A stretch of DNA of 64,000 nt from Banduia mediterranea (lineage in GTDB: Bacteria; Pseudomonadota; Gammaproteobacteria; Nevskiales; Nevskiaceae): the NCBI RefSeq assembly GCF_031846245.1, contig NZ_JAVRIC010000017.1:23165-87164 (forward strand). The letters are read 5' to 3'. Within the stretch, counting starts at the first letter, position 1; the number at the start of each line of letters is the position of its first letter. Below the pieces are notes generated by a model. It had not been told where the DNA came from and made no database searches. It saw nothing but the letters and a program-made list of their open reading frames with translations. Position numbers and translations under genes: made by a program. Below are positions 25,176 to 34,080 of this stretch, piece by piece.

Positions 25176-27629
25176 ATGAAGCGTTCAAAGATGGCCTGGA
25201 ACACACAGGCCCTGGCATTGATGATGTTGGGCGGCAGTCTGGCGGCTCCGGGCACCCTGCTGGCGCAAGACGCCGATGAAGAGGAAAGCTCGACCGAACT
25301 GGGTACCACGGTGGTCGAAGGCGAGGTCAACGACCAGCTTGAGATTCTGCCGACCGAGCCGAACGGTTCGGTGTTCGGTTTCAACAAGACGCTGCTCGAG
25401 ACGCCGCGTTCGGTGACCTCGATCAGCAACGAAATGCTGAATCGTTTCAACCTGACCGAGCTGGATGATCTGGTGGCCCTGAGCCCGGGTTCGTTCACGC
25501 AGTCGTTCTTCGGCGTGGCCGGTTCGCTGGATGTGCGCGGTACGCCGGGCGAAGTCTATTTTCGTGGTGTTCGTCGCATCGACAACCCCGGCAACTATCC
25601 GACGCCGATCGGCGCCACCGACCGTATCGACATCGTGCGCGGTCCGGCTTCCCCGATCTACGGCCCGTCGAAGATCGGTGGCTACCTGAACTTTATCCCG
25701 AAGTCGGCGCGCGCCGACACCGGGCAGTACATGCCCAAGGCCATGGGTGAGCTCAACATCACGCGCGGCAGCTGGGACAAGGACATCCTCACCGCCGAAG
25801 TCGGCGGCCCCGGCAAGATCGGCGACAAGGCCTTCGGCTATTACGTCTACGCCGAGACCGAGGATTCCGGGTCCTACTACGAGAATTCCTCCACCGACCA
25901 GAGCATCTACCAGGCCTCGTTCAACATGGACCTGACGCCGAAGTCGCGCATCGAGTTCGGCGGCATGTATCAGGAATACGAAGGCAACCAGGTCGCGGGC
26001 TGGAACCGCCTGACGCAGGACCTGATCGACGACGGGACCTACATCACCGGCCTGCCGATGTCCCTGGACCTTGATGGTGATGGTCTGATGTCGGCGGCGG
26101 AATCCGTGTCGCAGCATCTGACGGTCTTCCTCTTCGAAAATGGCATCGGTACGACCTCGGCCGAAGACATCAATGCCCAGCTTGACGGCAACCCGTACAT
26201 GGCGCTGCAGAATCCGGGCACGACCCACATCGATGGCAGCCAGGTTCTCGTGCAGGAAGACGATGAGCTGACCGATGACGTCATCACGTTGTACTTCGAC
26301 TTCATTCACGATTTCGACAGCGGCCTGACGATGACCAACAAGTCGTTCTACGAATCGCTCAAGAACAACAACGAGAACCAGTACGGCTTCTCGCAGTTCG
26401 CGGACACCTGGGCCTTCGAAGATCAGTTGATCTTCGCCTACCAGACCATGCACGGTGACAAGGTGGAGGCGGCTTACCAGTTCAGCCCCTCGATCCGCTA
26501 TCAGGACTTCGAACACGGCGACAACTTCGCCTTCGAGTATTTCGATCGCCGCGACATCACCCAGCCGGGTTCGCCGGTGGATCGGCGCTCACTGGCGACC
26601 CGTGATCCCGGGCTCGAACCCTATTCGTCGCATACCAAGGGCAACTTCACCGATCTCGCCGCGGCCGTGCTGGCCGACTACACGTTCTTCAGCGACATTC
26701 ACCTGCTGGCCGGCGCGCGCTACGACCAGATCGACGTGGAGTCGACCTGTATCGAGGGTGCCGACTGTGCCGACATCGCCGGAACCCAGTTCGACTCCTC
26801 CGACGACGCCTTCTCCTGGTCCGGGAGTCTTTCGTACGACATTCCGAAGACCGGGATGACGCCGTACTTCACCAAGTCCAAGCAGACCACCTTGATCGTC
26901 GGCCAAGGTGGCCAGGTGCCGGCCAGTATCGTCATGGACGGTCATGCCGTAGCCGATTCGGAGCTCACCGAATATGGTGTCAAGGCCAGTCTGTGGGGTG
27001 GCCGCATCTACACCACTGTCGCGCATTTCAAGCAGGAGCGCGTCGACTACAACGCCCAGGACACGGTGACCAACAACACCACCGAAGCCAAGGGCTGGGA
27101 GTTCGAGTTCCGCGGCGTCATCAACGACAACTTTGCCGTAACCGGCGCCTGGACCAATCTTGAGGTTCACAACCTGACGGCAGCGCAGAACGGCAACCAG
27201 TTCTCGTTCGCCGGCGCCGAAGACCTGCCCGAGGGCGTTGATCCTTCGCGGATGTTCGGTGGTGTGGCCATCGGCAACGTCTACGATAATGAAAGCGCGC
27301 GCAAAGCCGGCGTTCCCGAGAACATCTACAGCGTCTACCTGATCTACACCGGCACCACGGGCTGGATGTCCGGTCTGACGGCGACCGTCGGCGCCACGCA
27401 TGTGGACTCGGTCTATTCGGGCTTCTCGCAGTCCGTGAAGCTGCCGGAGTACACCCTGGTGAACGCGGGCATCAACTACGAAATGACGCATTGGACGGTC
27501 GGCCTGTCCGGCAAGAACCTGACGAACGAGGAGTACTACCGCTCCAACTTCCCGGATCTGTTCGGCTCCTCCGTGGTGCTGCCGGAAACCCCGCGCAACT
27601 GGCTGGTCACCCTGGGTTACAAGTTCTAG
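25176..27629 (+). CDS. TonB-dependent outer-membrane receptor, candidate purine/nucleoside receptor
   Basis: An 817-aa protein. Signal peptide MKRSKMAWNTQALALMMLGG with cleavage near GTLLAQ. A TonB-box-like stretch (LGTTVVEGEV) lies just after it. The plug domain has LLETPRSVTSISNEMLNRF, YFRGVRRIDNPGNYPTPIGA and RIDIVRGPASPIYGPSKIGG. A 22-strand-type barrel ends with TPRNWLVTLGYKF. ATG at 25176 is chosen because it begins the signal peptide and follows GGGAG at good spacing; an in-frame ATG at 25131 gives a less convincing N-terminus. Family members import siderophores, cobalamin, sugars and other ligands. Its position directly upstream of the NUP lipoprotein and between two purine blocks suggests a purine-related ligand (inference). 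A terminator follows at 27657. Confidence 0.85.
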   Translation: MKRSKMAWNTQALALMMLGGSLAAPGTLLAQDADEEESSTELGTTVVEGEVNDQLEILPTEPNGSVFGFNKTLLETPRSVTSISNEMLNRFNLTELDDLVALSPGSFTQSFFGVAGSLDVRGTPGEVYFRGVRRIDNPGNYPTPIGATDRIDIVRGPASPIYGPSKIGGYLNFIPKSARADTGQYMPKAMGELNITRGSWDKDILTAEVGGPGKIGDKAFGYYVYAETEDSGSYYENSSTDQSIYQASFNMDLTPKSRIEFGGMYQEYEGNQVAGWNRLTQDLIDDGTYITGLPMSLDLDGDGLMSAAESVSQHLTVFLFENGIGTTSAEDINAQLDGNPYMALQNPGTTHIDGSQVLVQEDDELTDDVITLYFDFIHDFDSGLTMTNKSFYESLKNNNENQYGFSQFADTWAFEDQLIFAYQTMHGDKVEAAYQFSPSIRYQDFEHGDNFAFEYFDRRDITQPGSPVDRRSLATRDPGLEPYSSHTKGNFTDLAAAVLADYTFFSDIHLLAGARYDQIDVESTCIEGADCADIAGTQFDSSDDAFSWSGSLSYDIPKTGMTPYFTKSKQTTLIVGQGGQVPASIVMDGHAVADSELTEYGVKASLWGGRIYTTVAHFKQERVDYNAQDTVTNNTTEAKGWEFEFRGVINDNFAVTGAWTNLEVHNLTAAQNGNQFSFAGAEDLPEGVDPSRMFGGVAIGNVYDNESARKAGVPENIYSVYLIYTGTTGWMSGLTATVGATHVDSVYSGFSQSVKLPEYTLVNAGINYEMTHWTVGLSGKNLTNEEYYRSNFPDLFGSSVVLPETPRNWLVTLGYKF

Positions 27630-27656
27630 GGCTGCGCAGCGGGTGGTTTGGCAAGG

Positions 27657-27687
27657 GGCGCGGATGGGCGACTGTCCGCGCCTTTTT
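27657..27687 (+). terminator. Rho-independent terminator of the TonB receptor gene
   Basis: Stem GGCGCGGA (27657-27664) with TCCGCGCC (27675-27682), 10-nt loop, followed by TTTTT (27683-27687). Confidence 0.75.
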
Positions 27688-27715
27688 GGGGAGCCGGCAA
27701 GCATACGTCCGTCGT

Positions 27716-27749
27716 CATTCCGGACAAGCCGCAGGCTTGATCCGGAATG
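27716..27749. repeat. REP-like palindrome
   Basis: CATTCCGGACAAGCC and GGCTTGATCCGGAATG are near-perfect inverted arms around GCA. The form is typical of intergenic REP-type palindromes. No second copy is seen in this window. Confidence 0.6.
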
Positions 27750-27953
27750 GTGGGCGGGAGCCCACGACGCGGACGCCGAAAAAGGCTGGGCGCCAAAGCA
27801 TGAGCGAATCCCCGGGCGCATTGACGTCGGCTTGGGATACCATCCCGACCCAATTCGGGAAGCAGGCTGGCCACTCGATTCTGTGTTGGATGCGGCTCGC
27901 GCGCCGCGTCCCTTACGAATGCGATGGGTCGATAGAGCAAGGAGTAGGGGCAG

Positions 27954-29120
27954 GTGAACACGATCAATATCCACAGACTCTTGGGCTGGATATCCGGCTT
28001 CCTGTGCGTGGCTGCGGTCGCGCTGGCGCTCGCCGGATGCTCGCCGCAGTCGGCGGAGCCGGCCCAGGTCGATACGGCCGCAGGTGATGCCGCGGCCGAG
28101 GCGAGCCAAGCCGCCATCGAATCGCCGACGCAGGCCGAACCGCTGGAGGTCAAGGTGGTGGTGGTCACGATGTTCGAAATCGGCGAGGACACGGGCGATC
28201 AGGCCGCCGAATTCCAGCTCTGGTACGAGCGCCAGAAGCTGAGCCAGCGCTTCGCGTTTCCGCATCATCACGATCTGTTCTTCAATCCGGACACCGGCGT
28301 GCTCGGCATGGTCACCGGCATCGGCACCATGAATTCGTCGAGCGCGATCATGGCGCTGGGCCTGGACCCGCGTTTCGATCTGAGCAAGGCCTACTGGCTG
28401 GTCGCCGGGATTGCCGGTTTCGATCCCGAAGACGCTTCGATCGGCTCGGCCGCCTGGGCCGAGTACCTGGTCGACGGCGATCTCGCCCATGAAATCGATC
28501 CCCGCGAGATTCCCGAAGACTGGATCACCGGTTATTTCGCGCGCGGCACCAAGTCACCGTATGAGAAGCCGCGCCCGGAATCGTCCGGCGAAGTGTTTCA
28601 CCTGGACCCGAAGATGACCGAATGGGCCTATCAGCTCACCAAGGACATCGAACTGCCCGACAGCGACGTGCTGCGCCGTCGGCGTGAGAACTACGCGGGC
28701 TTTCCCAACGGTCAGAAGCCGCCGTTCGTGCTCAAGGGGGACAACCTTGCTGGCATGACCTATTGGCACGGCAAGCTGCTCAATGACTGGGCCAACCGTT
28801 GGGTCAAGTACTGGAGCGACGGCAAGGGCAATTTCGTGTCGTCCGCGATGGAAGACACCGGCACGTACCAGTCGCTGGTGTATCTCGACAAGGCCGGCAA
28901 GGTCGACAAGCAGCGCACCATGGTGCTGCGCACCGCCAGCAATTATGCGATGCAGCCGCCGGGCGTCAGTGCCGTGGACAACCTGCTGATGGACCATGAC
29001 GGCTACGCCGGACTGGATGCGTCGGTCGAAGCAGCCTACGTGGTCGGCAGCACGGTGGTGGACGACATCGTCGCCCACTGGGACCGATACAAGGATCAGT
29101 TGCCGTACGAAGCGCAGTAG
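27954..29120 (+). CDS. NUP family protein (annotated 'purine nucleoside permease'), lipoprotein, paralog 1
   Basis: A 388-aa protein starting at GTG 27954. The N-terminal hydrophobic segment ends in the lipobox LALAGC, so the product is a lipoprotein. An Ala/Glu-rich linker follows to about residue 65. The NUP domain has VKVVVVTMFEIGEDTGDQA, GTMNSSSAIMALGLDPRFD, YWLVAGIAGFDPEDASIGSA, GDLAHEIDPREIPEDW and AMEDTGTYQSL, then LRTASNYAMQPP. There are no further transmembrane segments, which argues against a permease. The G-N-A...D...GIAG...D and M-E-D motifs resemble those of the nucleoside phosphorylase/nucleosidase fold. The likely role is cleavage or binding of purine nucleosides at the cell surface or periplasm (inference). 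The next gene, an AEC transporter, starts 48 bp downstream. Confidence 0.82.
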   Translation: MNTINIHRLLGWISGFLCVAAVALALAGCSPQSAEPAQVDTAAGDAAAEASQAAIESPTQAEPLEVKVVVVTMFEIGEDTGDQAAEFQLWYERQKLSQRFAFPHHHDLFFNPDTGVLGMVTGIGTMNSSSAIMALGLDPRFDLSKAYWLVAGIAGFDPEDASIGSAAWAEYLVDGDLAHEIDPREIPEDWITGYFARGTKSPYEKPRPESSGEVFHLDPKMTEWAYQLTKDIELPDSDVLRRRRENYAGFPNGQKPPFVLKGDNLAGMTYWHGKLLNDWANRWVKYWSDGKGNFVSSAMEDTGTYQSLVYLDKAGKVDKQRTMVLRTASNYAMQPPGVSAVDNLLMDHDGYAGLDASVEAAYVVGSTVVDDIVAHWDRYKDQLPYEAQ

Positions 29121-29168
29121 CCGTCGGCCCTCGGAACATGCCGGACGCAGCAGGCCGCAAACCATTTG

Positions 29169-30110
29169 ATGCTTGAACTGTTCTCGCAGACCCTGGCGGT
29201 CACCGTGCCGGTGTTCGCGATGGTGCTGCTGGGCATCGTGCTCAAGCGCATCGGCTGGATCGATTCGGCTTTCATCGGCACCGCTTCGCTGCTGGTGTTC
29301 AAGGGCTGCATGCCAACGCTGATCTTCATCAGCCTGCTCAAGGCCGACACGCATGCGGCCATCGGCTTCGGCCTCCTGAGCTATTTCACGCTGGCAATGC
29401 TGGCCAGCGTCGGTCTGGCGCTGGCCTGGGGCATCTGGCGGATTCCACGGGAAGATCGTGGCGTCTATGTTCAGGGCGCTTTTCGCGGCAATTGCGGCAT
29501 CGTCGGCCTGGCTCTGGCGGTCAGTTCCTACGGAGACTTCGGGCTGGCGCTCGGCGGTATCTTCGCCGCGATCGTGATCGTGATCTACAACGTGACGTCA
29601 ACCGTGATTCTGGCCCACTACAGTGCCGATATCCGTTCGAGCTGGCGCGACAACGCACGTGGTATCGCCACCAATCCGCTGATACTCGGCGTGGTGCTGG
29701 CCTTGCCGTTCGCGTTCTTCGACATCGGTCTGCCCGATTGGCTGATGCGCTCGGCGCAGCTGTTCGCCGACCTCACCCTGCCGTTGGCGCTGATCTGCAT
29801 CGGCGGCACGCTGTCGCTCGCGGCGATCGCCCAGGCCAGCCGGATCGCGGTCAGCGCCAGCACGATGAAGCTGCTCGGTCTGCCGCTGGTGTTCACCGCG
29901 CTGGCCTATGCGCTGGGCTTCCGTGGTTCGGAACTCGGCGTGATGTTCCTGTATTTCGGCAGTCCCACGGCAGCGGCCAGCTTCGTCATGGCGCGCGCCT
30001 ACGGCGCCAACGACAAGCTGGCGGCGGCGATCATCGTGCTCACCACCATCGCCGCCGCGGTGACGATCAATCTCGGCATGTTCGTGCTCGGTTCTATTGG
30101 CGCGATATAG
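29169..30110 (+). CDS. AEC family transporter
   Basis: A 313-aa integral membrane protein with about ten transmembrane segments. VTVPVFAMVLLGIVLKRIGW at the start, then FRGNCGIVGLALAVSSYG and the final TTIAAAVTINLGMFVLGSIG, are typical of the auxin efflux carrier (AEC/malonate transporter) superfamily. Bacterial members transport small organic anions or weak acids. In this position, after a NUP lipoprotein gene, it may carry a base, ribose derivative or deamination product (inference). The start is ATG at 29169. A remnant of a second copy of its 3' end lies at 31502-31552. Confidence 0.85.
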   Translation: MLELFSQTLAVTVPVFAMVLLGIVLKRIGWIDSAFIGTASLLVFKGCMPTLIFISLLKADTHAAIGFGLLSYFTLAMLASVGLALAWGIWRIPREDRGVYVQGAFRGNCGIVGLALAVSSYGDFGLALGGIFAAIVIVIYNVTSTVILAHYSADIRSSWRDNARGIATNPLILGVVLALPFAFFDIGLPDWLMRSAQLFADLTLPLALICIGGTLSLAAIAQASRIAVSASTMKLLGLPLVFTALAYALGFRGSELGVMFLYFGSPTAAASFVMARAYGANDKLAAAIIVLTTIAAAVTINLGMFVLGSIGAI

Positions 30111-30124
30111 GGCTGGGTTTTGTC

Positions 30125-30215
30125 TCGCGCGGAGACGCAAAGGCGCACAGAAAGAAAGACCCTGAGTCAAAAAGGCGGTTCTTTGCGCCTCCGCGTCTTT
30201 GCGAGAATCCCGCTT
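30125..30215. repeat. TTTGCG(T/C)CTTTGCG-type intergenic repeat, copy 1
   Basis: GGAGACGCAAAGGCGCA and the inverted CTTTGCGCCTCCGCGTCTTT flank a short spacer, forming a palindromic element after the AEC gene. A related element is at 31383-31460. Confidence 0.6.
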
Positions 30216-30253
30216 TTTCGGGCGTCCGGACCTGCTCGGTTCGGGCAATCGAT

Positions 30254-31351
30254 CTACGGCTTGTCGCCTTCGAACGGACTCTGCCGGTACCGCTCCCAGT
30301 GTTCGCTGAGTTCGCGTACCACCGGGCTGCCGACCCGCCAGTGAGCTTCAACGGCGGGGCCCATCGCGCCGAAACCATCGATTTCGCGTGCCAGGCTGTC
30401 TGCGGCGGACAGGCCGGTGGGCTGCATGCTGAAGTTGCTGCCCGTGCGCAGCAGCATCACCCGCTGGAAATCGGCTTTGCCGCCAGCCTCGAGGAAACGG
30501 ATCGCCTCGAGTATGCCGCTGTCTTCCACTGCGGTGGTGACGAATTCGCCCTGGCCGTGCGTCCAATAGTGGACCCAGTCGTTGGCCCATTGGTTGAGCA
30601 GCTTGCCGTGCCAGAAAGTGCTGGCGGAGATATTGTCGCCCTGCATCACCCGTGGCGGCTTTTGCGCGGCGGGAAACGTGGTGTAGCCCGCGCGGATCGT
30701 CGCAAGGGTCTTGTTGTCGTCCAGCTTGATGTCGCGGGTCAGCTCATAGGCCCAGTCGCCGAGCCTGGGGTTGAGCTTGAAGACCTTGCCCTGGCTGGTG
30801 TCTACCGGTTCGGAATATGGCGTCTTGTGGTGCAACGGGATATAGCCGGTGGTCCAGCCCTCCGGAATTTCGCGCGCGTCAATTTCGTAACCCCAGTCGC
30901 CGTTGACGACCCACTTCCCCCAGACCGCCGAACCGACGGTGGCGTCGTTGGGGTCGATGCCGGCAATGCCGCCGATCAGCCAGTACGCCTGGCTGAAATC
31001 GAAGCGTGGGTCCATGCCCATTGCCATGACGCTGGCCGCCGCACGGTCTGCCGTGAGGCCGGTGTAGGTGACCAGCACGCCGCGCTTGCGATCCAGGCAG
31101 GCAGCATGGGTGCTTTGCGGCAGTGGCATGCAATCCAGAGGTGAGTGGCCATCGATGCCGCGTTCGTACCAATGCTGGAATTCGCCGGCATCGTCGCCGC
31201 TGTCCGCGCCCAGTTCATAGTTGACCAGTACCACCACGCGGATCGGGAGCGGTGCCGTGGTATCGGTGGCCGTTGCCGTCGGCGGATTCAGGCTGGTGCC
31301 GAGCAGGCCCAGTGACACGACGGTTTGGCGGAAAAGAGTTCGTAACCGCAT
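30254..31351 (-). CDS. NUP family protein, secreted, paralog 2
   Basis: A 365-aa protein. ATG at 31351 with GAGG upstream begins a signal peptide (MRLRTLFRQTVVSLGLLG, cleavage near PPTATA). The domain repeats the NUP pattern: LPIRVVVLVNYELGADSGDD, RAAASVMAMGMDPRFDFSQA, YWLIGGIAGIDPNDATVGSA, GYEIDAREIPEGW, NQWANDWVHYW, AVEDSGILEAI and LRTGSNFSMQP. It differs from paralogs 1 and 3 in an insert around residues 80-110 with three Cys (CMPLPQ, ACLDRK), a possible disulfide. It is encoded opposite to its neighbours and is flanked by two TTTGCG repeats. The role is as proposed for paralog 1. Confidence 0.8.
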   Translation of the reverse strand: MRLRTLFRQTVVSLGLLGTSLNPPTATATDTTAPLPIRVVVLVNYELGADSGDDAGEFQHWYERGIDGHSPLDCMPLPQSTHAACLDRKRGVLVTYTGLTADRAAASVMAMGMDPRFDFSQAYWLIGGIAGIDPNDATVGSAVWGKWVVNGDWGYEIDAREIPEGWTTGYIPLHHKTPYSEPVDTSQGKVFKLNPRLGDWAYELTRDIKLDDNKTLATIRAGYTTFPAAQKPPRVMQGDNISASTFWHGKLLNQWANDWVHYWTHGQGEFVTTAVEDSGILEAIRFLEAGGKADFQRVMLLRTGSNFSMQPTGLSAADSLAREIDGFGAMGPAVEAHWRVGSPVVRELSEHWERYRQSPFEGDKP

Positions 31352-31382
31352 TTTGGATTTTCCTCGGTTTCGATGGTTTGTT

Positions 31383-31460
31383 TTGCGCAAAGACGCCAAG
31401 AACAGCTTTTATTCAAGCCGTTTCTTCCTTTGCGCCGTTCACGTCTTTGCGGGAACGCTG
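31383..31460. repeat. TTTGCG-type intergenic repeat, copy 2
   Basis: TTGCGCAAAGACGCCAAGAA and the inverted TTTGCGCCGTTCACGTCTTT flank a spacer. It is related to 30125-30215 and lies on the other side of the NUP paralog 2 gene. Confidence 0.55.
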
Positions 31461-31501
31461 CTTTTCTGGGGGTGCCACTTCTTCACGCTTGCCGCTATGT
31501 G

Positions 31502-31552
31502 GTGACGATCAATCTCGGCATGTTTGTGCTCGGTGTGGCCGGAGCAATCTAA
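31502..31552 (+). pseudogene. Remnant of an AEC transporter 3' end
   Basis: Seventeen codons (VTINLGMFVLGVAGAI plus stop) match the last codons of the AEC gene at 29169-30110 (VTINLGMFVLGSIGAI plus stop). Nucleotide identity is high over GTGACGATCAATCTCGGCAT. Nothing of the preceding gene body is present, so this is a truncated duplicate. Confidence 0.8.
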
Positions 31553-31622
31553 GCGCCCTGAGCGAGGCCCCACACTCGGCCGGGCTGGTGTACCGGACCG
31601 GGTGCGAGCCGGCGTGGCGCTG

Positions 31623-32534
31623 CTATCGGCTTTCGGTCATCGCGTAGTCGGTGCGCTGGCGAGCGAGGATGTGTTCGGCGGCGCTGATGCCGGACTGCGC
31701 CGCGCCGTCGGTCGGTGCGACCCAGGTCTCAGGGTTCGGGTGGTGGAAGAACACCAGTGAACGGCGCGCCTGCGGGGTCGCCTGCGGCGGAGGGTTGACT
31801 ACTCGGTGCAGGTTGGCCGGAATGCGTCCTCCGGACCACAGGTGCACCAGGTCACCGGCCTGCAGGAGGTAGGCGTCATCTCGTAGGCGTACCGGTACCC
31901 AGGCCTGTTCGGGACCGATTGCGGCTTCGAGCCCGCCGGGGGCGTCATCGGCCCACAGCAGGGTGATGCCGCCGATATCGGTGTGCGCGTGGGCACGCAG
32001 GCGACCGCTCGGTGGGGCGCCGGTCTGCGCGTGGAAATGATTGAGCACCAGGTTCGAATGTTGTCGCAGCGTCCACGCCGGCAGGTCGGACTCGGGAAGC
32101 TTTAGCCCCTGCGCGATCATCCGGGTGAGCCGGCTCGACAGGCTATGCATGGAGGCGTAAAGCCGGGTCCAGGCTTGGCTGAAGCCAGGCGGGTGCTGTG
32201 GCCAAAGCGGGAAGCTGGTGGCCCAAGCCGCATCATCGAGCTGCGATTGGCCAGCCGCCAGCCGGACCTCGAAGCGTTCGTGCAGATCGGCTTTCGGTCC
32301 GGATTCGTTCACCGGTTGCCAGCCATACCAGGGGCCGTCACCGGGCCAGATGACTTTCTGCTTCTCGTCGCGTGGCAGGGCGAAGAACTGATCACCGGTG
32401 CGGACCACGGCTTCACGTTCTGCGGTGGGGATACCGTGCCCGACCACGAAGACGCAGGAAGCTGCAATCAATGCGTTGACGAGGTCCTCGGCGCTGGCGG
32501 TCTGGAGATCGATGACGGGAACGGTGGCGGTCAT
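31623..32534 (-). CDS. 2-oxoglutarate-Fe(II) oxygenase, isopenicillin N synthase-like (first copy)
   Basis: A 303-aa soluble enzyme. N-terminal DIOX-N-type segment (VPVIDLQTASAEDL, FVVGHGIP). The double-stranded beta-helix has the Fe ligands HTDIGGITLL (HxD) and ANLHRVVNP (distal His). RRSLVFFHHPN supplies the 2OG-binding Arg-x-Ser. Catalytic residues are intact. Its ATG overlaps the MFS gene stop (ATGA), so the two are coupled. The family hydroxylates, desaturates or demethylates varied small molecules. A purine or nucleoside derivative is the contextual guess. A second, divergent member is at 38627-39682. Confidence 0.85.
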   Translation of the reverse strand: MTATVPVIDLQTASAEDLVNALIAASCVFVVGHGIPTAEREAVVRTGDQFFALPRDEKQKVIWPGDGPWYGWQPVNESGPKADLHERFEVRLAAGQSQLDDAAWATSFPLWPQHPPGFSQAWTRLYASMHSLSSRLTRMIAQGLKLPESDLPAWTLRQHSNLVLNHFHAQTGAPPSGRLRAHAHTDIGGITLLWADDAPGGLEAAIGPEQAWVPVRLRDDAYLLQAGDLVHLWSGGRIPANLHRVVNPPPQATPQARRSLVFFHHPNPETWVAPTDGAAQSGISAAEHILARQRTDYAMTESR

Positions 32535-33760
32535 GGCTGGGCTCCTGGAGTGTCAAATTGGGGCGCCGCCTCGTTCGGCGCTTCACGGTTGCGCTTCTGC
32601 GGTACCGCCAGGCAGATGCAGGTGGCCATTGCCAGATAGCAGAACGTGACGAATCGCAGGCAGAAATAGGTGTCGAAACGTTGCACCAGTTGGGCGCTCA
32701 AATACGGACTGATGGCCTGGCCGGCCGCGCCGCAGAACAGCAGGAAGGTCACGACACGCTGTGGGTGGCGGACCAGGGTGGCCGCAAAGCTCAGGCTCAG
32801 TTTCAACATGCCGGCGTTGGCGATGCCGAGCAGCAGGGTCACGGTCAGCACGCTTGCGGCGGTGCTTGAGGTCCACACCAGGCATGAACCGAACACCGAA
32901 CTGATCGCGATCAGCGGCAGCAGAGTCTTGAGCTTGAAACCTTGCAGCAAAGCCACCAGTGTCAGCTGTCCGATGACCATGCCGGTCCAGTAGCGGCTGA
33001 TACCGCCAGTGCTTTGCGCATAAGCGAATTGCAGATGTTGTTCCAGGTGCTGGGGTAGCCAGATCAGCATCGACACTTGGCCCAGCATGTAGAAAAACAG
33101 CGCGGCGGCGCAGAGCCAGACGGCAGCCGGCCAGCGTTCGCGCCGACTGGGTTCATTGATTTCGCGAACCGACGGCGGGTAGCGGCTGCTCCAGGCCAAC
33201 AGCACGATCAGTGCGCAGATGACGGCCAGGACGATGTAACTGGTATTCCAAGGCAGGCCGTGAGCGATGAATGCGGCCGCTGTCGGCGCGCTGACGATGC
33301 CGGCGAGAGCGAAGCAGAGATCGGTGCACAGCATCGCCACGGCCTGACTGCGCCCCGTATAGCTCAGCGCCAGCGTGACCGCGCCACCGCTGAGGCCGAG
33401 CCCGCCGACAGTCCCTACAATGAACAACAGCGCCGCCAGCAGCAGCCAGCTGCTGCTGAGCACTATCGCCAGCAACGCGGCAGCGGCGATGCAGTAACAG
33501 CTGATGAAGGCCTTGCGCAGCCCGCTCCATTCGAAATAGATCAGGCTCAACAGGGTGCCGAACATCACTCCACTGCTGAGGTAGGAAAAGTGCGCCGCGA
33601 CTTCGGTGAGCGGTCTGCTGAAGTGTTGCGCCATTGGGCCACTGATCGCGCCGATCTGAGAAATCAGGCCGGACAGGACGAAGTAGCAGAGGAAGCTGCC
33701 GAGCGTCAGCCGGACGAGATTGGCGTCCGGCCAGCGCATACGCGTCGGTCGGATGCGCAT
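32531..33760 (-). CDS. MFS transporter, TsgA-like
   Basis: A 409-aa protein with twelve predicted transmembrane segments. FLCYFVLSGLISQIGAISGP, AAHFSYLSSGVMFGTLLSLI and GGLGLSGGAVTLALSYTG resemble the TsgA/sugar-type MFS branch. ATG at 33760 (MRIRPTRMRWPDANL) is preferred over a longer frame whose extra residues are not membrane-like. It is encoded directly upstream of, and coupled to, the 2OG oxygenase gene, suggesting the pair imports and modifies one compound. The substrate is unknown. Confidence 0.8.
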   Translation of the reverse strand: MRIRPTRMRWPDANLVRLTLGSFLCYFVLSGLISQIGAISGPMAQHFSRPLTEVAAHFSYLSSGVMFGTLLSLIYFEWSGLRKAFISCYCIAAAALLAIVLSSSWLLLAALLFIVGTVGGLGLSGGAVTLALSYTGRSQAVAMLCTDLCFALAGIVSAPTAAAFIAHGLPWNTSYIVLAVICALIVLLAWSSRYPPSVREINEPSRRERWPAAVWLCAAALFFYMLGQVSMLIWLPQHLEQHLQFAYAQSTGGISRYWTGMVIGQLTLVALLQGFKLKTLLPLIAISSVFGSCLVWTSSTAASVLTVTLLLGIANAGMLKLSLSFAATLVRHPQRVVTFLLFCGAAGQAISPYLSAQLVQRFDTYFCLRFVTFCYLAMATCICLAVPQKRNREAPNEAAPQFDTPGAQP

Positions 33761-34080
33761 CTCAGTGCTGCTCGCCGTCGGAAAGCGCCACCGTCGAGAC
33801 CCCATCTTCGCATTGAACCGCGGTGGCAAAGCGCTGACGGTTGCCGGTCCGCGATCGGTCTCGGGTACCACGAACCGGTTGATGCCGTGGTCGATGCGTC
33901 ATGAGACTCACTGATTGAGCAGCGAAACGAATACCGGTGGGCCCCGTCGGGGGGCGTGTGGCTGTCGCCGGTCTACGGTATTGCAGCTCCCGCGCCGCCG
34001 AGATGACCATGATCAAGGTCGTGATCGCGGTGGGCAGCGGCAGAGTCGGGTGGCGAATCACCTCAGCGTCTCGGTATGAA
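33761..34080. other. Intergenic spacer (320 bp)
   Basis: Between the 3' end of the secreted adenosine deaminase operon and the MFS gene start, both on the minus strand. I see no credible gene, hairpin-plus-U terminator or clear operator. It should contain the MFS promoter. Confidence 0.5.

Larger units (their letters stand above)
27630..27953. other. Intergenic spacer (324 bp) with terminator and palindrome
   Basis: Holds the receptor terminator (27657-27687), a REP-like palindrome (27716-27749) and presumably the promoter of the NUP lipoprotein gene, whose GTG start is preceded by GGAGTAGGGGCAG. No gene is recognised. Confidence 0.6.

Noticed and set aside
26589..28490. 633-codon minus-strand frame across the TonB receptor 3' end, the terminator and the NUP gene
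   Set aside because: It crosses a strong terminator and the start of another gene and has no recognisable domain.
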